This document shows, one piece after another, positions 30,314 to 39,000 of a stretch of 64,000 nucleotides of DNA. Location: assembly GCF_018860855.1 (NCBI RefSeq), contig NZ_JAHKQE010000025.1:24146-88145 (forward strand), written 5' to 3'. Source of the stretch: Amphritea atlantica. GTDB taxonomy: Bacteria > Pseudomonadota > Gammaproteobacteria > Pseudomonadales > Balneatricaceae. Position 1 is the first letter of the stretch. Each line of letters begins with the position of its first letter. A program made the position numbers and the translations under genes. The notes beneath the pieces are model-generated. The model was not told the origin of the DNA, made no database searches, and saw only the letters and a list, made by a program, of their open reading frames with translations.

Positions 30314-31327
30314 TTACTTAGCCAGTGAACGGAACATATCCAGTGCAGCCTGACCGTCAACATTTTTCGCATCCGCCTGCTCAATCCACTCAGCAGACAT
30401 ACTCGCGGTTTCCGCTTTAAATTCAGTTACCATTGGGTCTGTCGCACTCAGCTTATTGATCTTAATGCCGTTTTCTTCAGCTGCAGCATAACCGTCAAGG
30501 TCAGCATCCCCCCAGCTTTTACCGGCCAAACGGGAAAGTTTTTCACCTGAAACACTCATGAGTGCTTGCTGATCTTTTTCGCTCAACGCGTCAAAGGAAT
30601 CCGGATTCATAAAGATACTAAAGGTCGTGGTATACATTCCTTCAGGAAAAACGGTCAGATATTTTGAAACTTCCGCCACGCGCAGGTATTTCAAATCAAG
30701 CACTGGCAGAAAAACACCTTCAACGACGCCCTGCTGCATCATTTCATATATTTTTGGTGCAGGTGCGCCAACCGGCGTAACACCTAAAATCTGCCCCATT
30801 TCGTTGACGACACCGCCGCCGATACGTATTTTCTTATCCTTCAAGTCTGCCAGTGAACTAACAGGGAAGGTTGTATGTAACTGACCCGGCCCATGCACAA
30901 ACAAACCCAGCAGCTTCAACCCTTCATACTCATTAGCCGTATTAAAATATTTTTCCTGAACATTCCATAGCGCAACAGAGGCTTTCTCAGCATCAGGGCT
31001 CTCTCCTGGAAGTTCAGCAATTTTTCCCAGAGAAAAGCGACCCCGCACATACCCATTAACGGTAAAGCTCGCATCAATCACCTGATCTTCAACCAGATCA
31101 AACATCGATTTAGGGTGTCCTAAGCCATATTCCAACTCAACTTTGACACGGCCTTCAGTCGCTTCCTCAACCCACTTTGCCCAAGTAGGCCAAACAATAG
31201 CGTTTTGAGGTGCGGTTGGGGGCAACCAAGTGCCGACTTTAAGCGTCGTAACAGCCGATGCATTGAAAGACATAAACATGCCGGCACAAACACCGGCAGT
31301 CGCTAGTAATTTTGTTATTTTTTTCAT
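30314..31327 (-). CDS. TRAP transporter substrate-binding protein (DctP family)
   Basis: The 337-residue protein has a signal peptide (MKKITKLLATAGVCAGMFMSFNASA, cleaved near residue 25) and a DctP-type periplasmic binding domain (TLKVGTWLPPTAPQNAIVWPTWAKWVEEATEGRVKVELEYG; SLADLKDKKIRIGGG with the conserved Arg for a carboxylate; PAPKIYEMMQQGVVEGVF). These proteins hand C4-dicarboxylates, keto acids or similar acids to a DctQM membrane pair. No dctQ or dctM lies beside it, so it is an orphan. It has its own terminator. The ligand is unknown; the catabolic neighbours hint at an organic acid. Confidence 0.88.
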   Translation of the reverse strand: MKKITKLLATAGVCAGMFMSFNASAVTTLKVGTWLPPTAPQNAIVWPTWAKWVEEATEGRVKVELEYGLGHPKSMFDLVEDQVIDASFTVNGYVRGRFSLGKIAELPGESPDAEKASVALWNVQEKYFNTANEYEGLKLLGLFVHGPGQLHTTFPVSSLADLKDKKIRIGGGVVNEMGQILGVTPVGAPAPKIYEMMQQGVVEGVFLPVLDLKYLRVAEVSKYLTVFPEGMYTTTFSIFMNPDSFDALSEKDQQALMSVSGEKLSRLAGKSWGDADLDGYAAAEENGIKINKLSATDPMVTEFKAETASMSAEWIEQADAKNVDGQAALDMFRSLAK

Positions 31328-31713
31328 TTTCAGTTTCCTGATAAGTTACAAATTAAGCTAAATCCTCCAATAACAACCTTCACATTAGAAGTCGTTATGG
31401 AATTGATTTTATACAAATGGAGACGCGGCCATGGCTAATGAGTAACCATCGCTCTTTTCTTTGAACCACAGCATCGCCTGTATGGCGACGAATGGAGCAC
31501 AGTTTATGAATTATTAACAGACTAAACAAGACATACTAATTAATATATTAACAAAGAGATTATGCATAAGAACACAAGCTAATGTAGGCCCCCTCAATAT
31601 TTTTCTTATGGCCAAGTAACATATTACGCTGCCCTTCATCAGCCTCTATCAATCACTCAATGAGGCAGGGTCATGCTGAAAATACATCCTAGGCGACAGA
31701 ACCATACAATTGA
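31328..31713. other. Intergenic sequence with no gene seen
   Basis: A/T-rich sequence upstream of the TRAP gene. I see no convincing ORF, RNA gene or repeat; the promoter of the TRAP gene presumably lies near 31330-31420. Confidence 0.5.
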
Positions 31714-31800
31714 TTAAACGGGTCCACCCTTTTAACGGATGCTACCGGTATTGCGACTCGCAAACCTAATCTCGTCGAGATAGACGTCGATGAAGAATAA
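31714..31800 (+). pseudogene. Possible C-terminal remnant of a lost gene
   Basis: After an in-frame stop, this frame reads 28 residues ending TDATGIATRKPNLVEIDVDEE and a TAA at 31798-31800, directly followed by a bidirectional terminator. The stop-plus-terminator layout looks like the real end of a plus-strand gene whose body has been deleted. I do not recognise the family. It could equally be a chance frame, since it is short. Confidence 0.3.
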
Positions 31801-31812
31801 TCTATAAGACAT

Positions 31813-31840
31813 AAAAAAGGCTCGCAATGCGAACCTTTTA
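31813..31840. terminator. Bidirectional terminator downstream of hpaD
   Basis: AAAAAAGG-CTCGC and GCGA-ACCTTTT form a stem with one mismatch around an AAT loop. On the minus strand it is followed by TTTTTTAT, so it terminates hpaD 38 bases after its stop. Confidence 0.8.
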
Positions 31841-31877
31841 AATTATCGATAGCAGAGATAACCTGCTAATCTGCGGA

Positions 31878-32804
31878 TTACAACCGGCTTGCACCCGGTT
31901 CAAAGCTTGACGTTACCGATGCCTGAGGGCCGGGAACCGCTGAACCATCCTGCTCCGTTACAGGGAAGACACAGTTAATCTGACCAGTACCCGAGCTACC
32001 AAAATATGGTGTCAGAACTTCGGCTTTGCCTTCGTAGTCAGACCAGCCCAACGCCCCCAACATCATCGCAGTATCATGCATAAAGCCTTCTCCGTGACCT
32101 TTAGCCGCATACTCAGGAAGCATTGCACAGAAGGTTTCCCAGTCGCCCTGTTGCCACATATCAACGACTTTATGATCGAGGGTTTCTAAGAAGGGGCTCC
32201 ACACTTTATTAGAAAATTGTGGTGCTTGACCGTTCTGAGCAAAGCGATGTGAAAGAGAACCACTGGCGAAAATAGCCACCGTACCATCATAATGTTTTTC
32301 AATCGCTTCACGCATCGCCCAACCGAGGCGAGCTGAGTCATTAAGATAGTGAACGGTACACAGCGCCGACACCGAAATCACTTTAAAGTGACGGTCTTCG
32401 TTCATATAACGCATCGGTACCAATGTGCCATATTCAGGCGCTAAGGTCGTTGCATCATGAGCCAGCGTTTCGACGCCCTGTAGATTGCACTCCTCTGCCA
32501 ATATTTTGCCTAGCTCGGGGTTACCATCGTACTCATACTCCATATTAGAGATAAAGTGCGGCAGCTCACCACTGGTATAATTACCCTTAAAGTGAGGCCC
32601 ACAGTTGATGTGGTAGTTAGCATTCACCAACCAATGGGTATCGAATACAACAATGGTATCAACACCTAGCTCTCGACAGCGTTTACCAATTTCAATATGA
32701 CCATCAATTGCGGCCTGACGAGTACCTTTCTGTGGACCGTCTAGCTCAGACAGATACATACTTGGAACATGTGTAATCTTAGCTACGAGCGCCAGTTTGC
32801 CCAT
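31878..32804 (-). CDS. hpaD: 3,4-dihydroxyphenylacetate 2,3-dioxygenase (extradiol, LigB type)
   Basis: HpaD opens the ring of homoprotocatechuate in 4-hydroxyphenylacetate degradation. The 308-residue protein shows the family-defining N-terminus KLALVAKITHVPSMYLSELDGPQKG, the metal-site histidine region TIVVFDTHWLVNANYHIN, GTLVPMRYMNED and the FASGSLSHRF motif, all characteristic of HpaD within the class III extradiol dioxygenases. No other hpa gene (hpaE, F, G, H, I or the hydroxylase) lies nearby, so here it stands alone, with its own terminator. It may feed from aromatic amino acid breakdown encoded by the oxidoreductase genes at 36-40.5 kb, but that link is inference. Confidence 0.9.
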   Translation of the reverse strand: MGKLALVAKITHVPSMYLSELDGPQKGTRQAAIDGHIEIGKRCRELGVDTIVVFDTHWLVNANYHINCGPHFKGNYTSGELPHFISNMEYEYDGNPELGKILAEECNLQGVETLAHDATTLAPEYGTLVPMRYMNEDRHFKVISVSALCTVHYLNDSARLGWAMREAIEKHYDGTVAIFASGSLSHRFAQNGQAPQFSNKVWSPFLETLDHKVVDMWQQGDWETFCAMLPEYAAKGHGEGFMHDTAMMLGALGWSDYEGKAEVLTPYFGSSGTGQINCVFPVTEQDGSAVPGPQASVTSSFEPGASRL

Positions 32805-33214
32805 CTCACTATCCTCTTATTTTATTGCTGCAGGCGATTCCTGAACCCATCAAACCGTTATCGATTCGACCTACCAGTATAGGCTGCTTTCATTTGAGCG
32901 ATTCCATCGTCTAATAGCGGCGACTGGATACCTAGCTCAGGTATAATTAACATCTTAACTAATATTACCACCCGATCACAAGCATAAATACACCTATCGC
33001 TTATTTTTCACCCATCAAGCAAGAGCCTTTGATCTTGGCAACACTACCGCCAAATAATAACAATGGCTCCGATCAACTCCTCCTAATGAAACACCAGCTA
33101 CCGGAAGGCAACCGATAACGTCAAAATAGGGCCGGTTAACATACCCCCCTTCTCTAGCATTTTAAGCCATAACATCAATTTTGCAGATTATTACGAATAT
33201 TTATCAAAAAGCAT
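32805..33214. other. Intergenic sequence upstream of the first initiator tRNA
   Basis: No coding frame, tRNA or repeat is recognised in this 410-base A/T-rich gap. It must hold the hpaD promoter near its left end and leads into the tRNA promoter on the right. Confidence 0.5.
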
Positions 33215-33243
33215 TTGCCAAGAGGGTAGGTCGTCTGTAGTAT
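33215..33243 (+). promoter_or_regulatory. Promoter of tRNA-fMet copy 1
   Basis: -35 TTGCCA (33215-33220), a 17-base spacer and -10 TAGTAT (33238-33243), followed by a GC-rich discriminator (CGCCCC), a feature linked to stringent control of stable RNA. Sequence from the -10 onward is the same as at the second tRNA; the -35 and spacer differ. Confidence 0.75.
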
Positions 33244-33257
33244 ACGCCCCACGTTGA

Positions 33258-33334
<77 letters not shown>

Positions 33335-34373
33335 ACGTAATAATTAAAGGTGTATCGAAAGATATGCCTTTTTTTGTGCCTGAAATTTGGCATTGAGATA
33401 TGCGGTGTAGCTAGGAGAGCGTGCGTCGGGCTCGACTCTTCATAAAAGCTCGGGAAGGCCGTCAGTTCCAACCTGTCCCCCGCTACCACAACGGAAAGAT
33501 AAGCTAATCGAAAGATTGGCTTTTTTTTCGCCTGTAATTTGAGAATACATCATATTGTAAGAAGCGTCGGGCTCGACTCTTCATAAAAGCTCGGGAAGGT
33601 CATCAGTTCAAATCTGGCCCCCGCTACCAACGTAATAATTAAAGGTGTATCGAAAGATATGCCTTTTTTTGTGCCTGAAATAAGTTAAAAAGCGTCGGGC
33701 TCGACTCTCTATAAAAGCCTAGGAAGGTCGTCAGTTCAAATCTGGCCCTCGCTACCACAACGGAAAGATAAGCTAATCGAAAGATTGGCTTTTTTTTCGC
33801 CTGAAATTTGTCTTGTAGAATATCGTTAGGAAAGCGTCGGGCTCGACTCTCTATAAACGCTCGGGAAGGTCATCAGTTCCAACCTAGCCCTCGCTACCAC
33901 AACGGAAAGATAAGCTAATCGAAAGATTGGCTTTTTTTCGTCTGAAATTTGAGAATACATTGAAGGTTGTAAGAAGCGTCGTGCTCGACTCTTCATAAAA
34001 ACTCGGGAAGCTCGTCAGCTCCAACCTAGCCTCCGCTATCAACGTAATAATTAAAGGTGTATCGAAAGATATGCCTTTTTTTGTGCCTGAAATAAGTTAA
34101 AAAGCGTCGGGCTCGACTCTCTACAAAAGCCTAGGAAGGTCGTCAGTTCAAATCTAGCCCCCGCTACCACAACGGAAAATCAGGCTAACCGAAAGGTTCG
34201 GCTTTTTTTGTCTGAAATTTGGTAAGAAAGACATCGATAATGGCAAGAAAGTGTTGGGCGAGAAAAGTCGGTTAGTTAACTCTGAGATTAGCGTGAGGTG
34301 CGCAAGGTCGAAGCCCGCAAGGGCATAACAGCTGATAAAGCTGCTATGAGAAATTCCATCCCTCGCTGCTACA
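33335..34373 (+). repeat. Tandem array of tRNA-fMet 3'-half units with terminators (left array)
   Basis: Six units of exactly 66 nt lie at 33423-33488, 33564-33629, 33692-33757, 33834-33899, 33976-34041 and 34104-34169, with periods of 141, 128, 142, 142 and 128 bases. Each begins GCGTCGGGCTCG and ends with the tRNA T arm, acceptor strand and CTACCA (CTATCA in the fifth). The anticodon loop is disrupted by extra bases (GACTCTTCATAAAAGCT), and the tRNA 5' half is absent, so they cannot be working tRNAs. Units are followed by GAAA-loop terminators of two types in the order B, A, B, B, A, B'. A seventh, degraded unit (about 34251-34373) contains an inserted hairpin element. The first unit is preceded by a faint tRNA-like 5' half near 33400-33422. 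Confidence 0.9.
33346..33375 (+). terminator. Terminator of tRNA-fMet copy 1 (type A)
   Basis: AAAGGTGTATC and GATATGCCTTT pair around a GAAA tetraloop, with wobble pairs, and run into a T stretch. The same type A terminator recurs after the second and fifth degraded units of this array and once in the other array. Confidence 0.85.
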
Positions 34374-34409
34374 ATAAAAACATTGACGAGTCAAAAAACC
34401 CGTCACTTT

Positions 34410-34781
34410 TTAAGAAGGGATGGGTACTGCTGGAGAAGCGGTATCATCATCTTCATCAGTATCAACAGCGCCGGCGCCCACACCAAAACTCCAAGTTCCA
34501 CCATCAAAATTGTAACCTGCACTCAGGTCACCATAAATATTCTCACCTAAATAGCCGACACCGACATTCGGACGCCAAGCACCTGAACCGACGAGATAAT
34601 CTAGACCCAGAGATCCAACCGCTTTATCTTCTTCATCATCAGTGAAAACTTTCACGCCGACAGCCCATCCACCACCGAAAACGTAAGTCACACCTGCACC
34701 AAAACCCGCATCAGCTTGCGCTATTGGTGCAACCAAAGAAGCTGCAACAAGCGCAGCCAAAGACAATTTTTTAATAAACAT
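34410..34781 (-). CDS. Small secreted glycine-rich protein, tandem paralogue 1
   Basis: The protein has a signal peptide (FIKKLSLAALVAASLVAPIAQA) and a roughly 100-residue mature part with alternating Gly/aromatic strands (GAGVTYVFGGGWAVGVKVFTDDEEDK, LGLDYL, NVGVGYLGENIYGDLSAGYN), suggesting a small beta-sheet or partial barrel in the periplasm or outer membrane. The tail is acidic and ends ASPAVPIPS. I choose the ATG at 34781, six bases after the end of a GGA ribosome site, over the ATG at 34787. It is nearly identical to the next gene upstream (34927-35298) except at the C-terminus. The function is unknown. Confidence 0.8.
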   Translation of the reverse strand: MFIKKLSLAALVAASLVAPIAQADAGFGAGVTYVFGGGWAVGVKVFTDDEEDKAVGSLGLDYLVGSGAWRPNVGVGYLGENIYGDLSAGYNFDGGTWSFGVGAGAVDTDEDDDTASPAVPIPS

Positions 34782-34837
34782 ATGCATTCCATCTATACGT
34801 TAAAATCATACTCAGACTAAACAACAGTCCACGACAC

Positions 34838-34861
34838 CATAACAACCCGTAGGCTGTTATG
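34838..34861. repeat. Hairpin related to the array insertion element
   Basis: CATAACAACC and GGCTGTTATG form a 10-bp stem with one mismatch and a 4-base loop. The arms match the ATAACAGCCT/AGGCTGTTAT hairpin inside the right array's insertion (45701-45722). It lies between the two secreted-protein paralogues and has no T run. Confidence 0.55.
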
Positions 34862-34926
34862 GCTAAATCTAACCGACACAACCACAACGTAGATGTTGCA
34901 GAAACACAAAATCTACTTCTTTTTAC

Positions 34927-35298
34927 TTAAAACGGAATCATATCAGGAGCGGTCTCATCATCATCTTCTTCATCAGTATCAACAGCGCCAGCGCCCACAC
35001 CAAAGCTCCAAGTTCCACCATCTAAATTGTAACCGGCACTCAGGTCACCATAAATATTCTCACCTAAATAGCCGACACCGACATTCGGACGCCAAGCACC
35101 TGAACCAATGAGATAATCTAGACCCAGAGATCCAACCGCTTTATCTTCTTCATCATCAGTGAAAACTTTCACGCCGACAGCCCATCCACCACCGAAAACG
35201 TAAGTCACACCGGCACCAAAACCCGCATCAGCTTGCGCTATTGGTGCAACCAAAGAAGCTGTAACAAGCGCAGCCAAAGACAATCTTTTAATAAACAT
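34927..35298 (-). CDS. Small secreted glycine-rich protein, tandem paralogue 2
   Basis: It has the same architecture as paralogue 1: signal peptide (FIKRLSLAALVTASLVAPIAQA) and a mature part differing by only a few residues (for example LDYLI for LDYLV, GYNLD for GYNFD) until the acidic tail, which ends DETAPDMIPF. The upstream sequences of the two genes also match, so this is a recent tandem duplication. The start at 35298 is chosen as for paralogue 1. No known family is recognised with confidence. Confidence 0.8.
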   Translation of the reverse strand: MFIKRLSLAALVTASLVAPIAQADAGFGAGVTYVFGGGWAVGVKVFTDDEEDKAVGSLGLDYLIGSGAWRPNVGVGYLGENIYGDLSAGYNLDGGTWSFGVGAGAVDTDEEDDDETAPDMIPF

Positions 35299-35783
35299 AT
35301 GCATTCCATGTGTACGTTAATATAGTTTCATCATAGTCGGGTTGTTCACAAAATGTACAGATAGACTTAAGTATTCTTTAACTTTTTTTACGCACCTAAG
35401 TGCTGAACTCATCCATAACCAATACGTTAAAAAAGAATATCCTCTAAAATCAAAAAAACTTCAGCACAAACTTCTAAGCATTAAAAATGCTGATCATCAG
35501 CGATATCCCTTTAATTTCAACGAAAACCGGCAATTATCTCAAACCCTCCTTAACAGGGAAATTTTCTGCATATATCGATTTATATAGCTTTAATTTTACA
35601 TATCACCCATATCTCAGATCATTTCCTTGGTTGACTTGCCCCAAAACCCAGACTAATGTTTAGCCAAAGTTCACCTCAGAAGGGTGACATTAGAGCCTAA
35701 AAATACCAACCGGCTTATCCCCGGTAAAATAACAACAATATATATACCTAGCTGTGATCCAGCGAAGGTTAAAGGTAATCATC
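35299..35783. other. Intergenic sequence with no gene seen
   Basis: This A/T-rich gap lies upstream of the secreted-protein pair, whose promoter it should contain. A plus-strand open frame at 35342-35587 has Lys/Asn/Ile-rich composition with no recognisable domain or ribosome site and is not called. Short GC-rich dyads occur near 35712-35730 (ACCGG...CCGGT). Confidence 0.45.
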
Positions 35784-35921
35784 ATGACTAACCGCCACTC
35801 TTTTCGGCGCACCCAGCTGTGCCAATCTGCTTTGCCTTCTGCGATAACCTATTCCAACGCACCCTACTCGACGATCAAACCGATTCCCCATAATCAATAT
35901 CGTTTTCCGGCCAGCATCTGA
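35784..35921 (+). CDS. Possible small protein of 45 residues
   Basis: An ATG at 35784 preceded by AAAGGTAA opens a 45-codon frame ending at 35921, upstream of the ferredoxin oxidoreductase gene. The product is basic and polar (starts MTNRHSFRRTQLC) with no signal peptide, membrane helix or known motif. It could be a leader peptide or a chance frame. Confidence 0.25.
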   Translation: MTNRHSFRRTQLCQSALPSAITYSNAPYSTIKPIPHNQYRFPASI

Positions 35922-36006
35922 TTCACCGCTGATCTGTTTATCTCTTTTCTGATTCGTTCTGCAACGAAACACAGACCAGTGCCGTTCAGAACGTGGAGCT
36001 ATGCGC

Positions 36007-39000
36007 ATGAAAAATTCCGTCTCTCTGCAAGACAAGTGGGAAAAGCAATCCGGTCGGGTATATCTCACCGGAAGTCAGGCACTCGCCCGTCTACCTATGT
36101 TACAAGCTGCACGCGATAAAAAAGCGGGTCATAACACCGCCGGATTTATCTCGGGTTATCGCGGTTCACCGCTAGGTAACTTTGACAAAACCTTGTGGCA
36201 GATACGCGATCACCTGAATGCCGCTAATATCGTCTTTCAACCGGGAGTTAATGAAGATCTTGGTGCAACCGCGGTCTGGGGGTCTCAACAGGTTAATGTG
36301 TTTGAAGGTGCCCGCTACGATGGCGTGTTTGGCCTCTGGTATGGCAAAGGCCCCGGTGTCGATCGTACCGGTGATGTATTGAAGCATGCTAACGCCTTTG
36401 GCACCTCACAATATGGTGGCGTGCTAGCGATTGCCGGTGACGACCATGCCTGTAAATCCTCGACTCTGCCACACCAAAGCGATTATGCCTTTATGGATGC
36501 GATGATTCCGGTGCTTTACCCCGCTGGGATTCAAGAGATGCTGGATTACGGCCTATACGGCTGGGCAATGTCACGCTATAGCGGCTGCTGGGTTGGTTTA
36601 AAGGCACTCGCTGAAGTGATGGACTCCGCCATCTCAGCGAACCTTGATCATGATCGCCTAGCCATCAGTATTCCTGAAGATTTCGAGCTACCGGCTGATG
36701 GCCTCAATGCCCGCTGGCCCGACAAACCCATGCAGCAGGAAGAGCGCTTGCATCGCTATAAAATTCGTGCCGCTCAAGCATTTTGCCGCCATAACCGATT
36801 AGACAAAATCATTATTGATACTCCGCAGCCTCGTTTTGGCATTGTCACCACCGGCAAATCCTATCTGGATGTTTTACAGGCATTGGAAGATCTAGGTATC
36901 AACCACCAGCAAGCGGCCGAACTCGGCATCCGTCTGTATAAGATCGCAATGCCTTGGCCGCTAGAACCCGAGGGCATCTATGAATTTGCCGATGGTTTAG
37001 ATGAAATCTTAGTGATCGAAGAGAAGCGAGGCCTGATTGAGGATCAACTCAAAGAACAACTCTACAGCTGGCAAGACCGCCACCAAAGCGCTCGCCCAAC
37101 CGTGGTTGGTAAAAAAGATGCGCTCGGCAATGAATTACTCACCAGCCTCGGCGAACTGACCCCAGCGATGATTGCCCGCGCGATTGCCGCCCGTATCGCA
37201 CCCTTTTATAACAGTGAGCAGATCCGCCACCGGCTCGCGTTCCTGACAGAGAAAGAATATGAGTTGTCACAGCCTCGGGCACTGCTAGAGCGTACGCCTC
37301 ACTTTTGTTCTGGCTGCCCGCACAACACCTCGACCGTTGTACCTGAGGGCAGTCGTGCTCTCGGCGGCATCGGCTGTCATTACATGGCCACGTGGATGGA
37401 TCGCGGCACCGATACGTTCACCCAAATGGGCGGCGAAGGCGCAACGTGGATAGGCCAAGCCCCCTTTACCGACAACAATCATGTATTCCAAAACCTCGGC
37501 GATGGCACCTATTTCCACTCAGGCTTATTAGCCATCAGAGCCGCGATCGCCTCTAAAGCCAATATCACCTATAAGGTGCTCTATAACGATGCCGTCGCCA
37601 TGACGGGCGGCCAACCGATCGATGGTCAGCTCACCGTACAACAGATTACCCATCAGCTCTATGGCGAAGGGGTACACCGCATCGCCGTTGTCAGTGATGA
37701 ACCGGATAAATACCCTAGCCGTTCTGCCTTTGCTGAAGGCGTTACCTTTCACCATCGGGATGACTTACAACAGGTTCAACTAGAGTTACGTGATATTCCC
37801 GGCTGTACGGCCATGGTCTACGATCAAACCTGTGCCGCCGAAAAACGTCGTCGCCGTAAGCGCGGAGAGTTAACCGATCCGCAAAAACGAGTCGTCATTA
37901 ATCAGGATGTCTGTGAAGGTTGTGGCGATTGCGGCGTGCAATCTAACTGCCTATCGTTGCTGCCCAAAGAAACCAGCCGTGGCCGTAAGCGGGCGATCGA
38001 TCAATCCGCCTGTAATAAAGACTTCAGTTGTGTGCGTGGTTTTTGCCCCAGCTTTGTCACTGTCAAGGGCGGCAAGTTGCGCAAACCGGAACCTTTAGGC
38101 AAGCTCAGCAGTTTCCCGGAACTGCCCACCCCACAGCTCCCTCAATGCTCTACGCCCTATAACATTCTCCTCACCGGCGTAGGTGGCACCGGCGTGGTTA
38201 CGGTCAGCGCATTACTCGGTATGGCGTCACATATAGAAGGTAAAGGTGCAGGGGTATTGGATCAGATCGGTCTAGCCCAGAAATTTGGCGCCGTCATGAG
38301 TCACATCCGCATTGCCGACACTCAAGAGCAGATCCATACCGTGCGCATCCCTGCCGGTGAGACCGATCTGATGATTGGTTTTGATTTGATGGTCGGTGCC
38401 AGCGAAGAAGCTCTCGGCAAGCTCGACCGCGCTCGTAGCCAAGTGGTTATCAACACCCATGAAACCATGCCTGCCGCCTTCACCCGAGATCCTGATGTAC
38501 AGGTTCCCAGCACGGCGATGGAACAGGTCATTCGTGATACCGCTAAGCCGCAGAGCAGTTTCTGCCTCGATGCCACCACCCTCGCCACCAATCTACTCGG
38601 TGACGGCATGGCGGTTAACCTGTTTTGCATCGGCTATGCTTGGCAGCAAGGGTTGATCCCATTAACACTGGCATCCATCGAACAGGCTATCGAACTGAAC
38701 GGTGTTGCGGTAGACGCGAATAAACAAGCGCTGTTATGGGGACGTCGTGCCGCCCATAATCTGCAACAGGTTGAGCAGATCGCCACCCCAGCAACTAATA
38801 TCGAGCCGGTCAAGATGATGCCTGGACTCGATGAACTGGTCAGCCGAGAAACTGAGCACCTGCAACAGTATCAAAATGCCGCACTGGCAAAACGCTATGC
38901 AACGCTGGTCAAACAGGTCAGTGATGCTGAAAAAAGCCTAGGGAAAGGCCACTCACTGAGCCTAGCCGTCGCTGAAAACTACGCCAAAGTGCTGGCCTAT

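Noticed and set aside
33423..34169. CRISPR-like appearance of the regular repeats
   Set aside because: Units are 66 nt with clear tRNA 3'-half homology, the intervening sequences are recurring terminators rather than unique spacers, and no cas gene is present.
33423..34169. Extra functional tRNA genes within the arrays
   Set aside because: The units lack the 5' acceptor strand and D arm, and the anticodon loop is interrupted; several also break the T stem.
35769..36068. Minus-strand frame of 99 codons upstream of the ferredoxin oxidoreductase
   Set aside because: It runs into the real gene's start on the other strand, is Arg-rich and has no family resemblance or ribosome site.
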